Shown here piece by piece: positions 52,439-61,475 of a stretch of DNA of 64,000 nucleotides. A program made the position numbers and the translations under genes. The DNA comes from Acinetobacter lwoffii (GTDB lineage Bacteria > Pseudomonadota > Gammaproteobacteria > Pseudomonadales > Moraxellaceae). The DNA lies in contig NZ_CP118963.1 of assembly GCF_029024105.1 (NCBI RefSeq), forward strand, positions 868,001 through 932,000, in the 5' to 3' direction. The first letter of the stretch is position 1. Every line of letters begins with the position of its first letter. Under the pieces are notes generated by a model that saw only the letters and a program-made list of their open reading frames with translations, had not been told where the DNA came from and made no database searches.

Positions 52439-53683
52439 ATGAGTTTCACCCGCATTAATGGGGTATTGCACGCTGAGCAATGTTCATTACAACAGCTCGC
52501 GGAGCAATTTGGCACACCACTCTATGTTTATTCTAAAGCTACTTTGGAAAAACATTTTTTAGATATGGACCGTGCTTTTAACTTCATCGATCATCAAATC
52601 TGTTTTGCGGTAAAGTCCAACTCTAATCTTGCGGTATTGAATGTATTGGCCAAACAGGGTGCCGGTTTTGATATTGTGACTGGTGGAGAATTGGCACGTG
52701 TGCTGAAAGCCGGTGGTGAGCCTTCGAAAATCGTATTTTCCGGTCTGGGTAAATCTGAAGCGGATATCAAAAAAGCGCTAGAAGTTGGGATTGCTTGCTT
52801 TAACGTCGAATCTTATGCCGAGCTGGATCGTATCCAGAAAGTTGCGGCTGAATTAAATGTCAAAGCGCCGATTTCATTGCGTGTGAATCCGGATGTCGAT
52901 GCTAAAACCCATCCTTATATTTCAACCGGCTTAAAAGAAAATAAATTCGGTATTCCATCGGATAGCGTGTTCGAAACCTATCAATATGCGGCGTCATTGC
53001 CAAATCTGGATGTGGTCGGGATTGACTGCCATATCGGTTCACAGTTGACTGAAACCCAGCCATTTGTCGATGCACTGGATCGTGTCATTGTCATGATTGA
53101 CCAGTTAAAAGAGCTGGGCATTCACCTCAAACACATTGATATCGGTGGTGGTCTGGGTGTGACCTATAAAGATGAAACCCCGCCGTCGGTTGAAGAATAT
53201 GCCAATGCGCTGCGTCCAGCTTTAGAAAAACTGGGCTTGAAAGTGTATATGGAACCGGGACGTAGTATTTCTGCCAATGCAGGTGTGCTGCTGACTAAAG
53301 TAGATCTGCTCAAGCCAACCAATCACCGTAATTTCGCGATCATTGATGCAGCGATGAATGACCTGATTCGCCCTGCGTTATATGAAGCATGGATGGATAT
53401 TCAATCTGTTACACCTCGTACCGATGTCGAAATGAAAGAATGGGATGTGGTGGGTGCAATTTGTGAAACTGGTGATTTTCTGGGTAAAGAGCGTGAGCTT
53501 GCGATCAAGGAAAATGATGTGCTGGCTGTGCTGGGCGCAGGTGCATACGGTTTTGTGATGAGTTCAAATTATAACAGCCGTGGCCGTGCTGCTGAAGTAA
53601 TGGTCGATGCTGATCAGGCGCATTTGATTCGTGAACGTGAAACGATTGAATCACTCTGGGAACGTGAGCGTTTATTGCCTTAA
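52439..53683 (+). CDS. lysA: Diaminopimelate decarboxylase
   Basis: LysA converts meso-diaminopimelate to lysine with pyridoxal phosphate. The 414-residue alanine-racemase-fold enzyme has the PLP lysine in CFAVKSNSN (about residue 58), and GAGFDIVTGGELARVLKAGG. It also has HIGSQLTE, GGGLGVTY, EPGRSISANAG, and the partner-subunit active-site Cys in GAICETGDFLGKERE (about 343). It begins 24 bases after lptM and ends 12 bases before dapF, one operon. Confidence 0.97.
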   Translation: MSFTRINGVLHAEQCSLQQLAEQFGTPLYVYSKATLEKHFLDMDRAFNFIDHQICFAVKSNSNLAVLNVLAKQGAGFDIVTGGELARVLKAGGEPSKIVFSGLGKSEADIKKALEVGIACFNVESYAELDRIQKVAAELNVKAPISLRVNPDVDAKTHPYISTGLKENKFGIPSDSVFETYQYAASLPNLDVVGIDCHIGSQLTETQPFVDALDRVIVMIDQLKELGIHLKHIDIGGGLGVTYKDETPPSVEEYANALRPALEKLGLKVYMEPGRSISANAGVLLTKVDLLKPTNHRNFAIIDAAMNDLIRPALYEAWMDIQSVTPRTDVEMKEWDVVGAICETGDFLGKERELAIKENDVLAVLGAGAYGFVMSSNYNSRGRAAEVMVDADQAHLIRERETIESLWERERLLP

Positions 53684-53695
53684 GGATAAATCAGG

Positions 53696-54541
53696 ATGTT
53701 ATTAGAATTTACCAAGATGCATGGTCTGGGCAATGACTTTATGGTGGTTGATCTGATCAGCCAGCGTGCTTATTTAGACACTTTGACCATTCAGCGTTTG
53801 GCCAATCGTAACTTTGGCATTGGTTTTGATCAACTCTTGGTGGTTGAGCCACCCGATGTCCCAAGTGCAGACTTTAAATATCGGATTTTTAATGCCGATG
53901 GTTCAGAAGTGGAACAATGTGGCAATGGCGTGCGCTGTTTTGCCAAATTTGTACATGATCGTCAGCTCACGACCAAAACCAAAATCAAGGTACAAACCAA
54001 ATCTGGTATTGTAGAGCCGGAATTGGGTGCGAATGGTTGGGTACGCGTCAATATGGGCTATCCAAAATTTTTGCCTCAGGAAATTCCATTTGTAGCTGAT
54101 GCGCCGGAGAGCCTGTATGACATCGATCTTGCTGGCGGTGAAAAGCTGACCATTGATGTGGTCAATATGGGGAATCCACATGCGGTGACAATCGTACCGG
54201 ATGTGATTGCTGCCGATGTCGCACGTATTGGTCCACAAGTTGAATCACATGCGCGCTTCCCGGCACGAGTCAATGCTGGCTTTATGCAGATTATTGATGA
54301 AAAACATGCACGTTTACGTGTGTACGAGCGTGGTGTAGGCGAGACCTTAGCTTGTGGTACAGGTGCCTGTGCTGCCGCAATTTCAGGTATGCGTCGTGGT
54401 CTGCTGTCGAGTAAAGTCGAAGTTGAACTGGCAGGCGGCAAGCTGCAAATTGAATGGAAAGAAGGTGATGTGGTCTGGATGACCGGACCAACGGCGACCG
54501 TATATGAAGGACGTCTGGATTTACGTTATTTCCAGGGTTAA
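53696..54541 (+). CDS. dapF: Diaminopimelate epimerase
   Basis: DapF interconverts LL- and meso-diaminopimelate, the precursor of lysine and peptidoglycan. The 281-residue protein is the usual symmetric two-domain form. Start FTKMHGLGNDFMVVD is typical, and the two catalytic cysteines are in EQCGNGVRCFAKF (Cys of the first pair, about residue 75) and GETLACGTGACAAA (about 223). An AAGGATAAATCAGG ribosome region precedes it. Confidence 0.97.
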   Translation: MLLEFTKMHGLGNDFMVVDLISQRAYLDTLTIQRLANRNFGIGFDQLLVVEPPDVPSADFKYRIFNADGSEVEQCGNGVRCFAKFVHDRQLTTKTKIKVQTKSGIVEPELGANGWVRVNMGYPKFLPQEIPFVADAPESLYDIDLAGGEKLTIDVVNMGNPHAVTIVPDVIAADVARIGPQVESHARFPARVNAGFMQIIDEKHARLRVYERGVGETLACGTGACAAAISGMRRGLLSSKVEVELAGGKLQIEWKEGDVVWMTGPTATVYEGRLDLRYFQG

Positions 54542-54558
54542 GCTTGGTTCCGCTTGAG

Positions 54559-54590
54559 AAAAAAGCACTGTCTTCGATGGTGCTTTTTTT
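54559..54590 (+). terminator. Terminator of the lptM-lysA-dapF operon
   Basis: AAAAAAGCAC and GTGCTTTTTTT pair around TGTCTTCGATG, about 18 bases after the dapF stop. Confidence 0.85.
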
Positions 54591-54627
54591 ATGCTAGGAT
54601 GGGAAAAAACCGTAGAATTTGACCGAG

Positions 54628-55233
54628 ATGAATAAGCTTGTGTTCCTGCCGGGTGCTTCAGGAAGCCAGCACTTTTGGCAGCCATTAAAGGCAGCATTAA
54701 CCGAATATCCAGATCAGCAAGTCATTGCCTATCCAAGCTTTGATGGCGTAGCACCAAATTTGGCCATTCAAAATCTGCATGATTTGCAAGAATTCGTGGA
54801 AAAGCAGATAGAGGATGATTCCATTCTGATTGCCCAGTCTATGGGTGGTGTATTGGCCGTTGGGTTGGTACTTAAGCATCCACAGAAAGTCAAAGGACTG
54901 GTATTGTTGGCGACATCTGGTGGCCTGAATTTGCAATCATTTCATTGTGCAGACTGGCGAACAGATTATCATGAACATTTTAAAACAGCACCGGACTGGT
55001 TTGTACAAGACCAAACTGAATTTAGCCGCATTCAGCTTGAAAGTCTTGACATTCCGATCTTACTGATCTGGGGCGATCATGATCCTTTAAGTACTGTTCA
55101 GCTTGGACAATACTTGGCAGGAATTTTTAAAAATGCAAAATTGCATATTATCCAAGGTGGAGATCATTTCTTTGCCAATTCTCATGCAAATCAGGTTGCA
55201 ATGCTGATTCAAGATTATTTGGAGCAACTCTAA
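54628..55233 (+). CDS. Alpha/beta-hydrolase fold protein
   Basis: About 201 residues from ATG 54628 (a TTG three codons earlier is also open). The fold is clear: LVFLPGASGSQHFWQPL at the N-terminus (oxyanion region), nucleophile elbow IAQSMGGVLAV (Ser about residue 71), the acid in LIWGDHDPLS and the His in QGGDHFF. The catalytic triad is therefore complete. The substrate is unknown. It occupies the place where relatives usually carry a DUF484 gene between dapF and xerC. Its stop TAA is immediately followed by the xerC ATG, so the two are tightly coupled. Confidence 0.85.
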   Translation: MNKLVFLPGASGSQHFWQPLKAALTEYPDQQVIAYPSFDGVAPNLAIQNLHDLQEFVEKQIEDDSILIAQSMGGVLAVGLVLKHPQKVKGLVLLATSGGLNLQSFHCADWRTDYHEHFKTAPDWFVQDQTEFSRIQLESLDIPILLIWGDHDPLSTVQLGQYLAGIFKNAKLHIIQGGDHFFANSHANQVAMLIQDYLEQL

Positions 55234-56169
55234 ATGGAGCAAGCAGTGATTGTCCCACCTCAACTCTTGCTTAACATGTGGCTGAAAGAACGTGAAATTC
55301 AAAACCAGTCCAAACATACCTTGCAAGCCTATGAACGTGATGTCTCAGATTTTTTAGAGTTTTGCCAGCGTGAGCAGCTCAATTTAAACGATGTAGAAGC
55401 CACCGATTTACGCCAGTTTCTGGCTGAAAAAGTGGAACAGCATCAGCTCAGTCCTAGCAGCCTGCAACGTATGCTTTCGGCTATTCGTCAGTTTATGAAA
55501 TGGGCCGAGCAGGCTCAGCATATGGCTTTTAATCCGGCGGATGATTTTCAGTTAAAACGTCAATCGCGCCCTTTGCCGGGCATGGTCGATATTGAAACAG
55601 TCAACCAGATTATTGATCAGCCTGCGCCCGAAAATGAAATACAGCAGCAAATGTGGCTCCGGGACAAAGCGATTTTGGAATTGCTTTATTCGAGTGGGTT
55701 GCGTCTGGCAGAACTGCAAAGCCTGAGAATTAAAGATATTGATTTCAACCGGCAGTTATTACGCATTACTGGTAAAGGCAATAAAACCCGGATTGTGCCT
55801 TTTGGCTCCAAGGCCAAAGACAGCGTGATGGCCTGGTTGCAAGTCTATCCCTTATGGAATGGTGATTTTGTGCCGGAGGCGAATGTATTTATTACCCAGA
55901 AAGGCAATCCGCTCGGTGCAAGACAAATTGAAAATCGGGTCAAGTTTCAGGCGCAGCGCGCAGGCGTGAATGTAGATTTACATCCACATTTATTAAGACA
56001 TTGTTTTGCGAGTCATATGTTGTCGAATAGCCGGGACTTACGCGCGGTGCAGGAAATGCTGGGACACAGTAATTTAACCACCACGCAAATTTATACTCAT
56101 GTCGATTTTGATCATCTAGCCCAGATTTATGATCAGGCCCATCCGCGTGCGCAGCATAAAGAAGATTGA
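55234..56169 (+). CDS. xerC: Tyrosine recombinase XerC
   Basis: With XerD it resolves chromosome dimers at dif. The 311-residue protein has the N-terminal SAM-like core-binding domain (NQSKHTLQAYERDVSDFLEFCQ) and a full catalytic set: Arg in SSGLRLAEL, Lys in TGKGNKTR, HLLRH (His, Arg), His in LGHSNLTTTQ, and nucleophile Tyr in IYTHVDF (about residue 290). It is a housekeeping protein, not a mobile-element integrase. There is no spacer between it and the hydrolase gene, and no obvious ribosome site other than GGAGCAACTC inside that gene. Confidence 0.95.
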   Translation: MEQAVIVPPQLLLNMWLKEREIQNQSKHTLQAYERDVSDFLEFCQREQLNLNDVEATDLRQFLAEKVEQHQLSPSSLQRMLSAIRQFMKWAEQAQHMAFNPADDFQLKRQSRPLPGMVDIETVNQIIDQPAPENEIQQQMWLRDKAILELLYSSGLRLAELQSLRIKDIDFNRQLLRITGKGNKTRIVPFGSKAKDSVMAWLQVYPLWNGDFVPEANVFITQKGNPLGARQIENRVKFQAQRAGVNVDLHPHLLRHCFASHMLSNSRDLRAVQEMLGHSNLTTTQIYTHVDFDHLAQIYDQAHPRAQHKED

Positions 56170-56399
56170 TCATGTGACAAGTGTTAAAGAATAAAAATCA
56201 TGAAAATCGTATTTTTGGCACAAAACTTTCATATATAAACCTTAAAATGGAATTGAACTGAACACTGGCGTTCGGGTAAGCATTTCACTATTGTCTTATT
56301 CGTTAAATGCGCCATTTCAGGTATAACAATAAATAGTATTTAATATTTAAAATGAATATTGCTGAGTAACATCTCAGTATTTGACCGATGGGAGGTGAC

Positions 56400-56783
56400 A
56401 TGGACACACTGGTAATTGCAGATATAGAGCAAAAATATGCACAGTTAAGTGAAGCTCAAAAAGAAATGTTTGCAGGTTATGGTTTGCGACAAATCAAGCA
56501 TTTTGTGGACATTAGCTTACCCAATCTTGAAGCGACCTTACCTGAAGGCGCCATCATTCAAGGGATTAATGCCGATGGAAAAGTTCAGGCCTTTAATGCG
56601 GCGACTAGGCAATACTATTTATGGATTTCTGATTTGCAATGGCAATTGTCGAATCGTGCGACCCAGGCAGTCGATTTAAAAGAAGATGCGATTGCAATTT
56701 GGCAAATTTTTGAATTGGCAGACTATGAGCTGGTAGATTTAAGCCATGTACATCGTGATTTTTTAGCACAAGAAACTGAGTAA
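56400..56783 (+). CDS. Hypothetical soluble protein
   Basis: About 127 residues from ATG 56400, which has a strong GGGAGGTG ribosome site; an in-frame ATG at 56388 overlaps that site and is unlikely. It is acidic, with no membrane segment: IADIEQKYAQLSEAQKEMFAGYGLRQIKHFVDISLP and AFNAATRQYYLWISDLQWQL. I do not recognise the family. It stands alone between xerC and a hairpin terminator at 56849. Confidence 0.72.
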   Translation: MDTLVIADIEQKYAQLSEAQKEMFAGYGLRQIKHFVDISLPNLEATLPEGAIIQGINADGKVQAFNAATRQYYLWISDLQWQLSNRATQAVDLKEDAIAIWQIFELADYELVDLSHVHRDFLAQETE

Positions 56784-56848
56784 ATTCTGAAGCATCCACA
56801 TAACATAAAAATAAGATTCAGTCCTGTGATTTGGCTTTGCTCAAGAGG

Positions 56849-56877
56849 AAAAGGTTGTCTTCTATAGGCAACCTTTT
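56849..56877 (+). terminator. Terminator after the hypothetical gene
   Basis: AAAAGGTTG (56849-56857) and CAACCTTTT (56869-56877) with an 11-base loop and TCTTA tail. Confidence 0.75.
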
Positions 56878-56991
56878 CTTATAGGAGAACTTGTAATCTA
56901 TGCGCTTGCAGCACAGGTTATGGTTTAAGCAAGCTACCATTATGCAAATCTTAAATTAAGAACATAGCGTCGTTGTCTAAAATCAGTTTGC

Positions 56992-57486
56992 CTATAAATC
57001 TTCTAAAGGCAGCTGGAAACTCTGTTTAATAATCTGGCTGGGTAAATCCGTTTTGACACTGGTAATACCATTTTTTTTAGTTAGATGTGTGGACTGGAAT
57101 TTGCGATAACTTTCCAGATCAGGCACCACGACTTTCAACATGGCATCGCTCTCTCCCAAAATAATGTAGCACTCCATCACCTGAGGCAGTTCTTTCATCG
57201 CCTCAATAAAGGTATCAATGGTTTCGGCATCCTGACCGACTAACCAGATGCGTGAAAATAAAATCAGCTGAAAACCAATTTTTTGTTGGTCGACAATAGT
57301 CGTGTAATTCTGAATCACGCCTGCATCTTCCAGTAATTTTACCCGGCGTAAACAGGATGAAGGTGAAAGTCCGATTTCACGTGCCAGATCATTATTCTGA
57401 ATACGGCCATTGGCCTGTAAATGTCGAATGATATTTTTATCAATTCGATCAAGTTTTACCCGCACAGACTTGGTGGATATTTTCAT
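56992..57486 (-). CDS. Lrp/AsnC-family transcriptional regulator
   Basis: A 164-residue regulator with the usual two parts: N-terminal helix-turn-helix LDRIDKNIIRHLQANGRIQNNDLAREIGLSPSSCLRRVKLLEDAGVI (about residues 12-58), and the RAM effector domain (about 75-150) with MECYIILGESDAMLKVVVPDLESYRKF. It is divergent from a LysE-type exporter, the classic arrangement in which the regulator senses an amino acid and controls its export. The specific amino acid is unknown. Confidence 0.93.
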   Translation of the reverse strand: MKISTKSVRVKLDRIDKNIIRHLQANGRIQNNDLAREIGLSPSSCLRRVKLLEDAGVIQNYTTIVDQQKIGFQLILFSRIWLVGQDAETIDTFIEAMKELPQVMECYIILGESDAMLKVVVPDLESYRKFQSTHLTKKNGITSVKTDLPSQIIKQSFQLPLEDL

Positions 57487-57598
57487 AAATTAGAATAATA
57501 TTCGAAAAATAATACTTATTATAAAATAAATTGAAAGCCAATTTTGTAAAAAATCGCAGATACTTGTTTCACTTTCTGGAGTTTGAAAGGAAAAGGAA

Positions 57599-58204
57599 AT
57601 GTCTGTATTTGTACTCTTTGCACTGACCGTGCTTCCCCTGATTTTTACGCCTGGACCCGATATGTTATTTATCCTGTCTCAAGTGATGGGTAAAGATGCA
57701 AAAGCAGGCATGATGGCAACCTTAGGGGTGTGTTGCGGTTATCTGGTGCATTCTATTCTGGTGGCACTCGGAATTGCGGCTATTATTATCTCTTTTCCGG
57801 TGCTGTTTGAAACAATTCGCTGGCTTGGGATTGCGTATCTGTTGTATTTGGCCTTTAATTTGCTCAAATCGGTATTCAGTAAAAAAGCGCTGAACATTGA
57901 GAAAAAGACCTCAGCCAATCCGATTAAAAAAGGTTTTTTTACTGCGCTGTTAAATCCAAAAGGCATGTTGATTTATTTTGCGATTTTGCCGCAGTTTATT
58001 GATAAATCCGCCAATACTGTCAGCCAAGGTTTGATCCTGTCCTTTATTTTTATCAGTCTGATTTTTGTAGTGTATTGTAGCTTAAGTATTTTGTTCAGCA
58101 AAATCAGCCAAAAAACCCAAATGGATGAACGTAAACAAAAATGGGTGGATGGAACTTCTGGTGGTTTACTGGCACTTGCTGCAAGCTGGCTCATCATCAA
58201 TTAA
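57599..58204 (+). CDS. LysE/RhtB-family amino-acid exporter
   Basis: A 201-residue membrane protein with six hydrophobic segments. The N-terminal LTVLPLIFTPGPDMLFILSQVMGKDAKAGMMATLGVCCGYLVHSILVALGIAA is the LysE-family signature (PGPD, G-x-x-x-G). FFTALLNPKGMLIYFAILPQF is at about residues 115-135. It probably exports an amino acid or homoserine lactone-like compound under control of the divergent Lrp-type gene. The ribosome site is AGGAAAAGGAA. Confidence 0.93.
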   Translation: MSVFVLFALTVLPLIFTPGPDMLFILSQVMGKDAKAGMMATLGVCCGYLVHSILVALGIAAIIISFPVLFETIRWLGIAYLLYLAFNLLKSVFSKKALNIEKKTSANPIKKGFFTALLNPKGMLIYFAILPQFIDKSANTVSQGLILSFIFISLIFVVYCSLSILFSKISQKTQMDERKQKWVDGTSGGLLALAASWLIIN

Positions 58205-58217
58205 TCTGGTTGCAAAG

Positions 58218-58247
58218 AAGCATACTGTTCGCAGTATGCTTTTTTTA
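58218..58247 (+). terminator. Terminator of the LysE-type gene
   Basis: AAGCATACTG, TTCG tetraloop, CAGTATGCTTTTTTT; a perfect 10-base stem. Confidence 0.94.
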
Positions 58248-58549
58248 TAATTGCGAAGATTTGAAATTAAATATTCACTTTGTCGGCGTAGAATTCAATG
58301 CGCTGGTTTATTATTTGGTCAATTTGTCTTTATATTAGGTTTAATTCGCTCTCAAAAAGAGTTCTGTCCAAAATGACAAAAGCTGACATACGTATATTCC
58401 GGCTGTTTTGCTTCAAGCTGCTTTAAATCAATTTAAATTAAATGTGATCAATCAAAACTTCTGATGTGATTAATCAGATAAAAAAATAATATAAATCAAT
58501 GGTTAAATTTTAAGTAAATATTGATACATTTCATTGTAATAAAACGATA

Positions 58550-58575
58550 ACAATTAATTGTGAACGCATCGTTCA
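58550..58575. promoter_or_regulatory. Two abutting dyads, possible operator of etfBA
   Basis: ACAATTAATTGT (58550-58561) is a perfect 12-base palindrome. It shares its last T with TGAACG-CAT-CGTTCA (58561-58575), a perfect 6-3-6 dyad. They lie about 45 bases upstream of the likely promoter. GAAC/GTTC dyads are typical of TetR-family fatty-acid regulators such as PsrA; this link is an inference. Confidence 0.5.
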
Positions 58576-58617
58576 GGGAAAATTACGCATTTTTACACCT
58601 CTTTGTTGAATTGTGAC

Positions 58618-58647
58618 TTGACCGAAATGCCGTACACATTGCAAGAT
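58618..58647 (+). promoter_or_regulatory. Possible promoter of etfBA
   Basis: TTGACC, 18 bases, CAAGAT. The -35 is good but the -10 is weak. Confidence 0.35.
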
Positions 58648-58727
58648 AGGGCACCTAAAAAAATTTAAGTGAAGAGTTACACTAACTTTTCTCAACATTT
58701 ACATTTGCTAAAACAGCCGAGGATTAC

Positions 58728-59480
58728 ATGAAGGCTCTTGTTGCTGTAAAACGTGTGGTTGATGCCAACGTTAAAGTTCGTGTTAAACCGGACAACAGTG
58801 GTGTTGACTTAACTAACGTTAAAATGTCAATTAATCCATTCTGTGAAATCGCAGTGGAAGAAGCGGTTCGTTTAAAAGAAAAAGGAACTGTTTCAGAAAT
58901 CATTGTTGTTTCTATTGGTCCTAAAGAAGCCCAAGAACAGATTCGTTCTGCAATGGCGCTTGGTGCTGACCGCGGTATTCTGGTTGAAGCTGATGACAGC
59001 CAACTGGGTGCGCTGGAAATCGCTAAAATTCTGAAAGGCGTTGTTGACGCTGAACAACCACAATTGATCCTTCTGGGTAAGCAAGCAATTGATGATGACT
59101 CGAATCAGGTTGGTCAGATGCTTGGCGCTCTAATGGGTGCAGGTCAAGGTACATTCGCTTCTGAAGTAAAAGTAGATGGCGATAAAGTACAAGTAACACG
59201 TGAAGTAGACGGCGGTTTACAAACTGTTGAGCTGAAACTTCCAGCAATCATTACCACGGACTTGCGTTTGAACGAGCCTCGTTATGCGGCACTTCCAAAC
59301 ATCATGAAAGCGCGTAAAAAACCGCTGGATACCAAGTCACCTGCAGATTTCGGTGTAAACCCTGCAACTAAACTGAAAACAGTGAAAGTTGAATCACCTG
59401 CAGAGCGTAAAGCTGGCGTACAAGTGAAGTCTGTAGACGAGCTTGTAGAAAAATTGAAAAACGAAGCGAAAGTGATCTAA
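58728..59480 (+). CDS. etfB: Electron transfer flavoprotein beta subunit
   Basis: EtfAB carries electrons from acyl-CoA and other dehydrogenases to the ETF-ubiquinone oxidoreductase. The 250-residue beta subunit has MKALVAVKRVVDANVKVRVKPDNSGVD and NPFCEIAVEEAVRLKE. The AMP-binding region and signature include VDGGLQTVELKLPAIITTDLRLNEPRYAALPNIMKARKKPL (about residues 163-203). It is followed 18 bases later by etfA. Codon use is strongly biased, suggesting high expression. Confidence 0.96.
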   Translation: MKALVAVKRVVDANVKVRVKPDNSGVDLTNVKMSINPFCEIAVEEAVRLKEKGTVSEIIVVSIGPKEAQEQIRSAMALGADRGILVEADDSQLGALEIAKILKGVVDAEQPQLILLGKQAIDDDSNQVGQMLGALMGAGQGTFASEVKVDGDKVQVTREVDGGLQTVELKLPAIITTDLRLNEPRYAALPNIMKARKKPLDTKSPADFGVNPATKLKTVKVESPAERKAGVQVKSVDELVEKLKNEAKVI

Positions 59481-59498
59481 TACAGAAGGATAAAAATC

Positions 59499-60431
59499 AT
59501 GAGTATTTTAGTTATCGCTGAGCACGACAACAAAGCATTAAACGCTGCTACTTTAAACGTTGTTGCTGCAGCGCAAAAAATCGGTGGTGATATCACTGTA
59601 TTGGTTGCTGGTTCTGGCGCTCAGGTAGTTGCTGACCAAGCGGCTAAAGTTGCGGGCGTAAGCAAAGTATTGCTTGCTGATGACGCTGCTTATGCAAACC
59701 AATTGGCTGAAAACGTGGCTAAACTTGTTGCTGAATTAGGTAAAGGCTATACACATATCCTTGCTGCTTCTACAACAACTGGTAAAAATATTTTACCACG
59801 TGCAGCTGCGCTTCTTGACGTAAGCATGATCACTGACATCATTGCGGTAGATGGTCCTAAGACTTTCAAACGTCCGATCTATGCAGGTAACGCAATTGCA
59901 ACTGTAGAATCAGGCGAAAACATCGTATTGGCGACTGTTCGTGGTACAGCATTTGATGCTGTAGCTGCTGAGGGCGGTTCTGCTGCTGTTGAAGCTGCTG
60001 CGTCTACGGGTGATGCGGGTATTTCTAAGTTTATCAACGAAGAAATCGTAAAATCTGAACGTCCTGAACTGACAGCTGCGCGTATTGTGGTTTCTGGTGG
60101 TCGTGGTGTAGGTTCTGGTGAGAACTATCACAAGATCCTTGATCCATTGGCCGACAAGCTTGGTGCTGCTCAAGGTGCATCACGTGCTGCGGTAGATGCT
60201 GGCTTCGTACCAAACGATATGCAAGTGGGTCAAACTGGTAAAATCGTTGCACCTGACCTGTACATCGCTGTAGGTATCTCTGGTGCGATTCAGCATTTGG
60301 CTGGTATGAAAGAATCTAAAGTGATCGTTGCGATCAACAAAGATGAAGAAGCGCCAATCAATGCAGTCGCTGACTACTGGTTAGTCGGTGACCTGAACAC
60401 TGTAATTCCAGAATTGGTTTCTAAAATCTAA
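59499..60431 (+). CDS. etfA: Electron transfer flavoprotein alpha subunit
   Basis: The FAD-holding partner of EtfB, 310 residues. The C-terminal FAD domain shows ARIVVSGGRGVGSGENY (about residue 190), GASRAAVDAGFVPNDMQVGQTGKIVAPDLYIAVGISGAIQHLAGM, and VIVAINKDEEAPI. The order etfB-etfA with a short gap and an AGAAGGATAA ribosome region is standard. It ends in a two-level hairpin terminator. Confidence 0.97.
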   Translation: MSILVIAEHDNKALNAATLNVVAAAQKIGGDITVLVAGSGAQVVADQAAKVAGVSKVLLADDAAYANQLAENVAKLVAELGKGYTHILAASTTTGKNILPRAAALLDVSMITDIIAVDGPKTFKRPIYAGNAIATVESGENIVLATVRGTAFDAVAAEGGSAAVEAAASTGDAGISKFINEEIVKSERPELTAARIVVSGGRGVGSGENYHKILDPLADKLGAAQGASRAAVDAGFVPNDMQVGQTGKIVAPDLYIAVGISGAIQHLAGMKESKVIVAINKDEEAPINAVADYWLVGDLNTVIPELVSKI

Positions 60432-60452
60432 TTTCTGAATCGGGTTCAAAAT

Positions 60453-60512
60453 ACGCTCTTGTGCAAGCAGTGAAAGCAATGCTTTACTGTTTTGTCCAAG
60501 GGCGTTTTTTTT
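60453..60512 (+). terminator. Two-level hairpin terminator of etfBA
   Basis: Outer stem ACGCTCTTG/CAAGGGCGT (one G-T pair) encloses an inner GAAAGC/GCTTT-type stem; eight T follow. Confidence 0.75.
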
Positions 60513-60611
60513 ATGCAAAAATTTTAAAAATACCCGGCAGTCGAAACTAGAGTATTTCATTTGCATGAAAAGTGATAAAATCCCGGTTTGCTTTTTCTCC
60601 TGTTTTTAATC

Positions 60612-61271
60612 ATGTCCTTTTCCAAAGCCGCCCATATCCTGTTCATTAGTTTTCTGCTGATTGCGCTTTATCTGGGTATTTGTATTCATACTGCCCTGAA
60701 TGCACCGCCTGCGGTGACTCAGTATTTATTTAGTGAATCAGGCGCTTTTGAAGTCATGAGTCCATGGTTATGGTACTTGCTGGCAGTGCTGTGTTTGCTT
60801 AATGTTGAAATCAAGCCCAATACCCGAGTGTTTACGGCTATAGCAGCGATATTGTTGGGATTACGGGAAATGGATTTTCATAAGCAGGTGTTTGAAATTA
60901 GCTTTATCAAAACGAATTTCTATCGTAGTGCTGAAATTCCGCTCATGGATAAGCTGCTCGGATTTATTTTATTGCTCGGGATTATTTTTGTCTTTCTGAT
61001 ATTGGCGAAAAAATTGGTTCAAACCATACGAAGCATGAAAGATTCTTTGAATATTGCACATTTTTTTATCTTCCTTACCATTGCCTGTGGCGGACTAAGC
61101 AAGGTGCTCGATCGCACGACTTCAACCCTGAAAGATGAATTTGGCATCCAGTTGGTGCCGCATACACAAATCATGATTATGACTATTGAGGAAGGGGTGG
61201 AGATGTTATTGCCAGTTTTATTGATTGTGGCTGTGCTGAGCTATCGTAAAGTACTGAACCAGGCACAATAA
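60612..61271 (+). CDS. Polytopic membrane protein of unknown function
   Basis: About 219 residues from ATG 60612 (MSFSKAAHILFISF); an upstream TTG at 60588 is also open. About six hydrophobic segments are visible (near residues 8-28, 50-66, 75-90, 115-135, 155-172 and 193-212), with short charged loops such as GLREMDFHKQVFEISFIKTNFY. No motif was recognised. It is monocistronic between etfA and gyrA, with a GC-rich terminator (61294-61324). Confidence 0.75.
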   Translation: MSFSKAAHILFISFLLIALYLGICIHTALNAPPAVTQYLFSESGAFEVMSPWLWYLLAVLCLLNVEIKPNTRVFTAIAAILLGLREMDFHKQVFEISFIKTNFYRSAEIPLMDKLLGFILLLGIIFVFLILAKKLVQTIRSMKDSLNIAHFFIFLTIACGGLSKVLDRTTSTLKDEFGIQLVPHTQIMIMTIEEGVEMLLPVLLIVAVLSYRKVLNQAQ

Positions 61272-61293
61272 AAATATAGAAAAAACGATGAAG

Positions 61294-61324
61294 ATGCGCC
61301 AGTTGATTGGCGCATTTTGTTTTT
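61294..61324 (+). terminator. Terminator of the membrane-protein gene
   Basis: ATGCGCCA (61294-61301) and TGGCGCAT (61308-61315), then TTTGTTTTT. Confidence 0.88.
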
Positions 61325-61475
61325 GTACTCCTGTATTTCTCAAAATTTTGGGTATGGAAAAATCCTGTCTGGATGTGCTGGTTTTCGGTTTTGAAATAAC
61401 AAGAAAATGATCACTAAAATGAAGATAATTAACAAGGTTAAGCTGAATATTTCGACACAAAAATACAAGTGTTTA

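Larger units (their letters stand above)
58248..58727. other. 480-base control region upstream of etfBA
   Basis: No coding frame could be supported. It is AT-rich, with two adjoining dyads at 58550-58575, a possible promoter at 58618-58647, and the GAGGAT ribosome site of etfB at the right end. The left 300 bases show nothing I can interpret. Confidence 0.5.

Noticed and set aside
55234..56169. Tyrosine recombinase as a phage or integron integrase
   Set aside because: Sequence and the lysA-dapF neighbourhood identify the housekeeping XerC.
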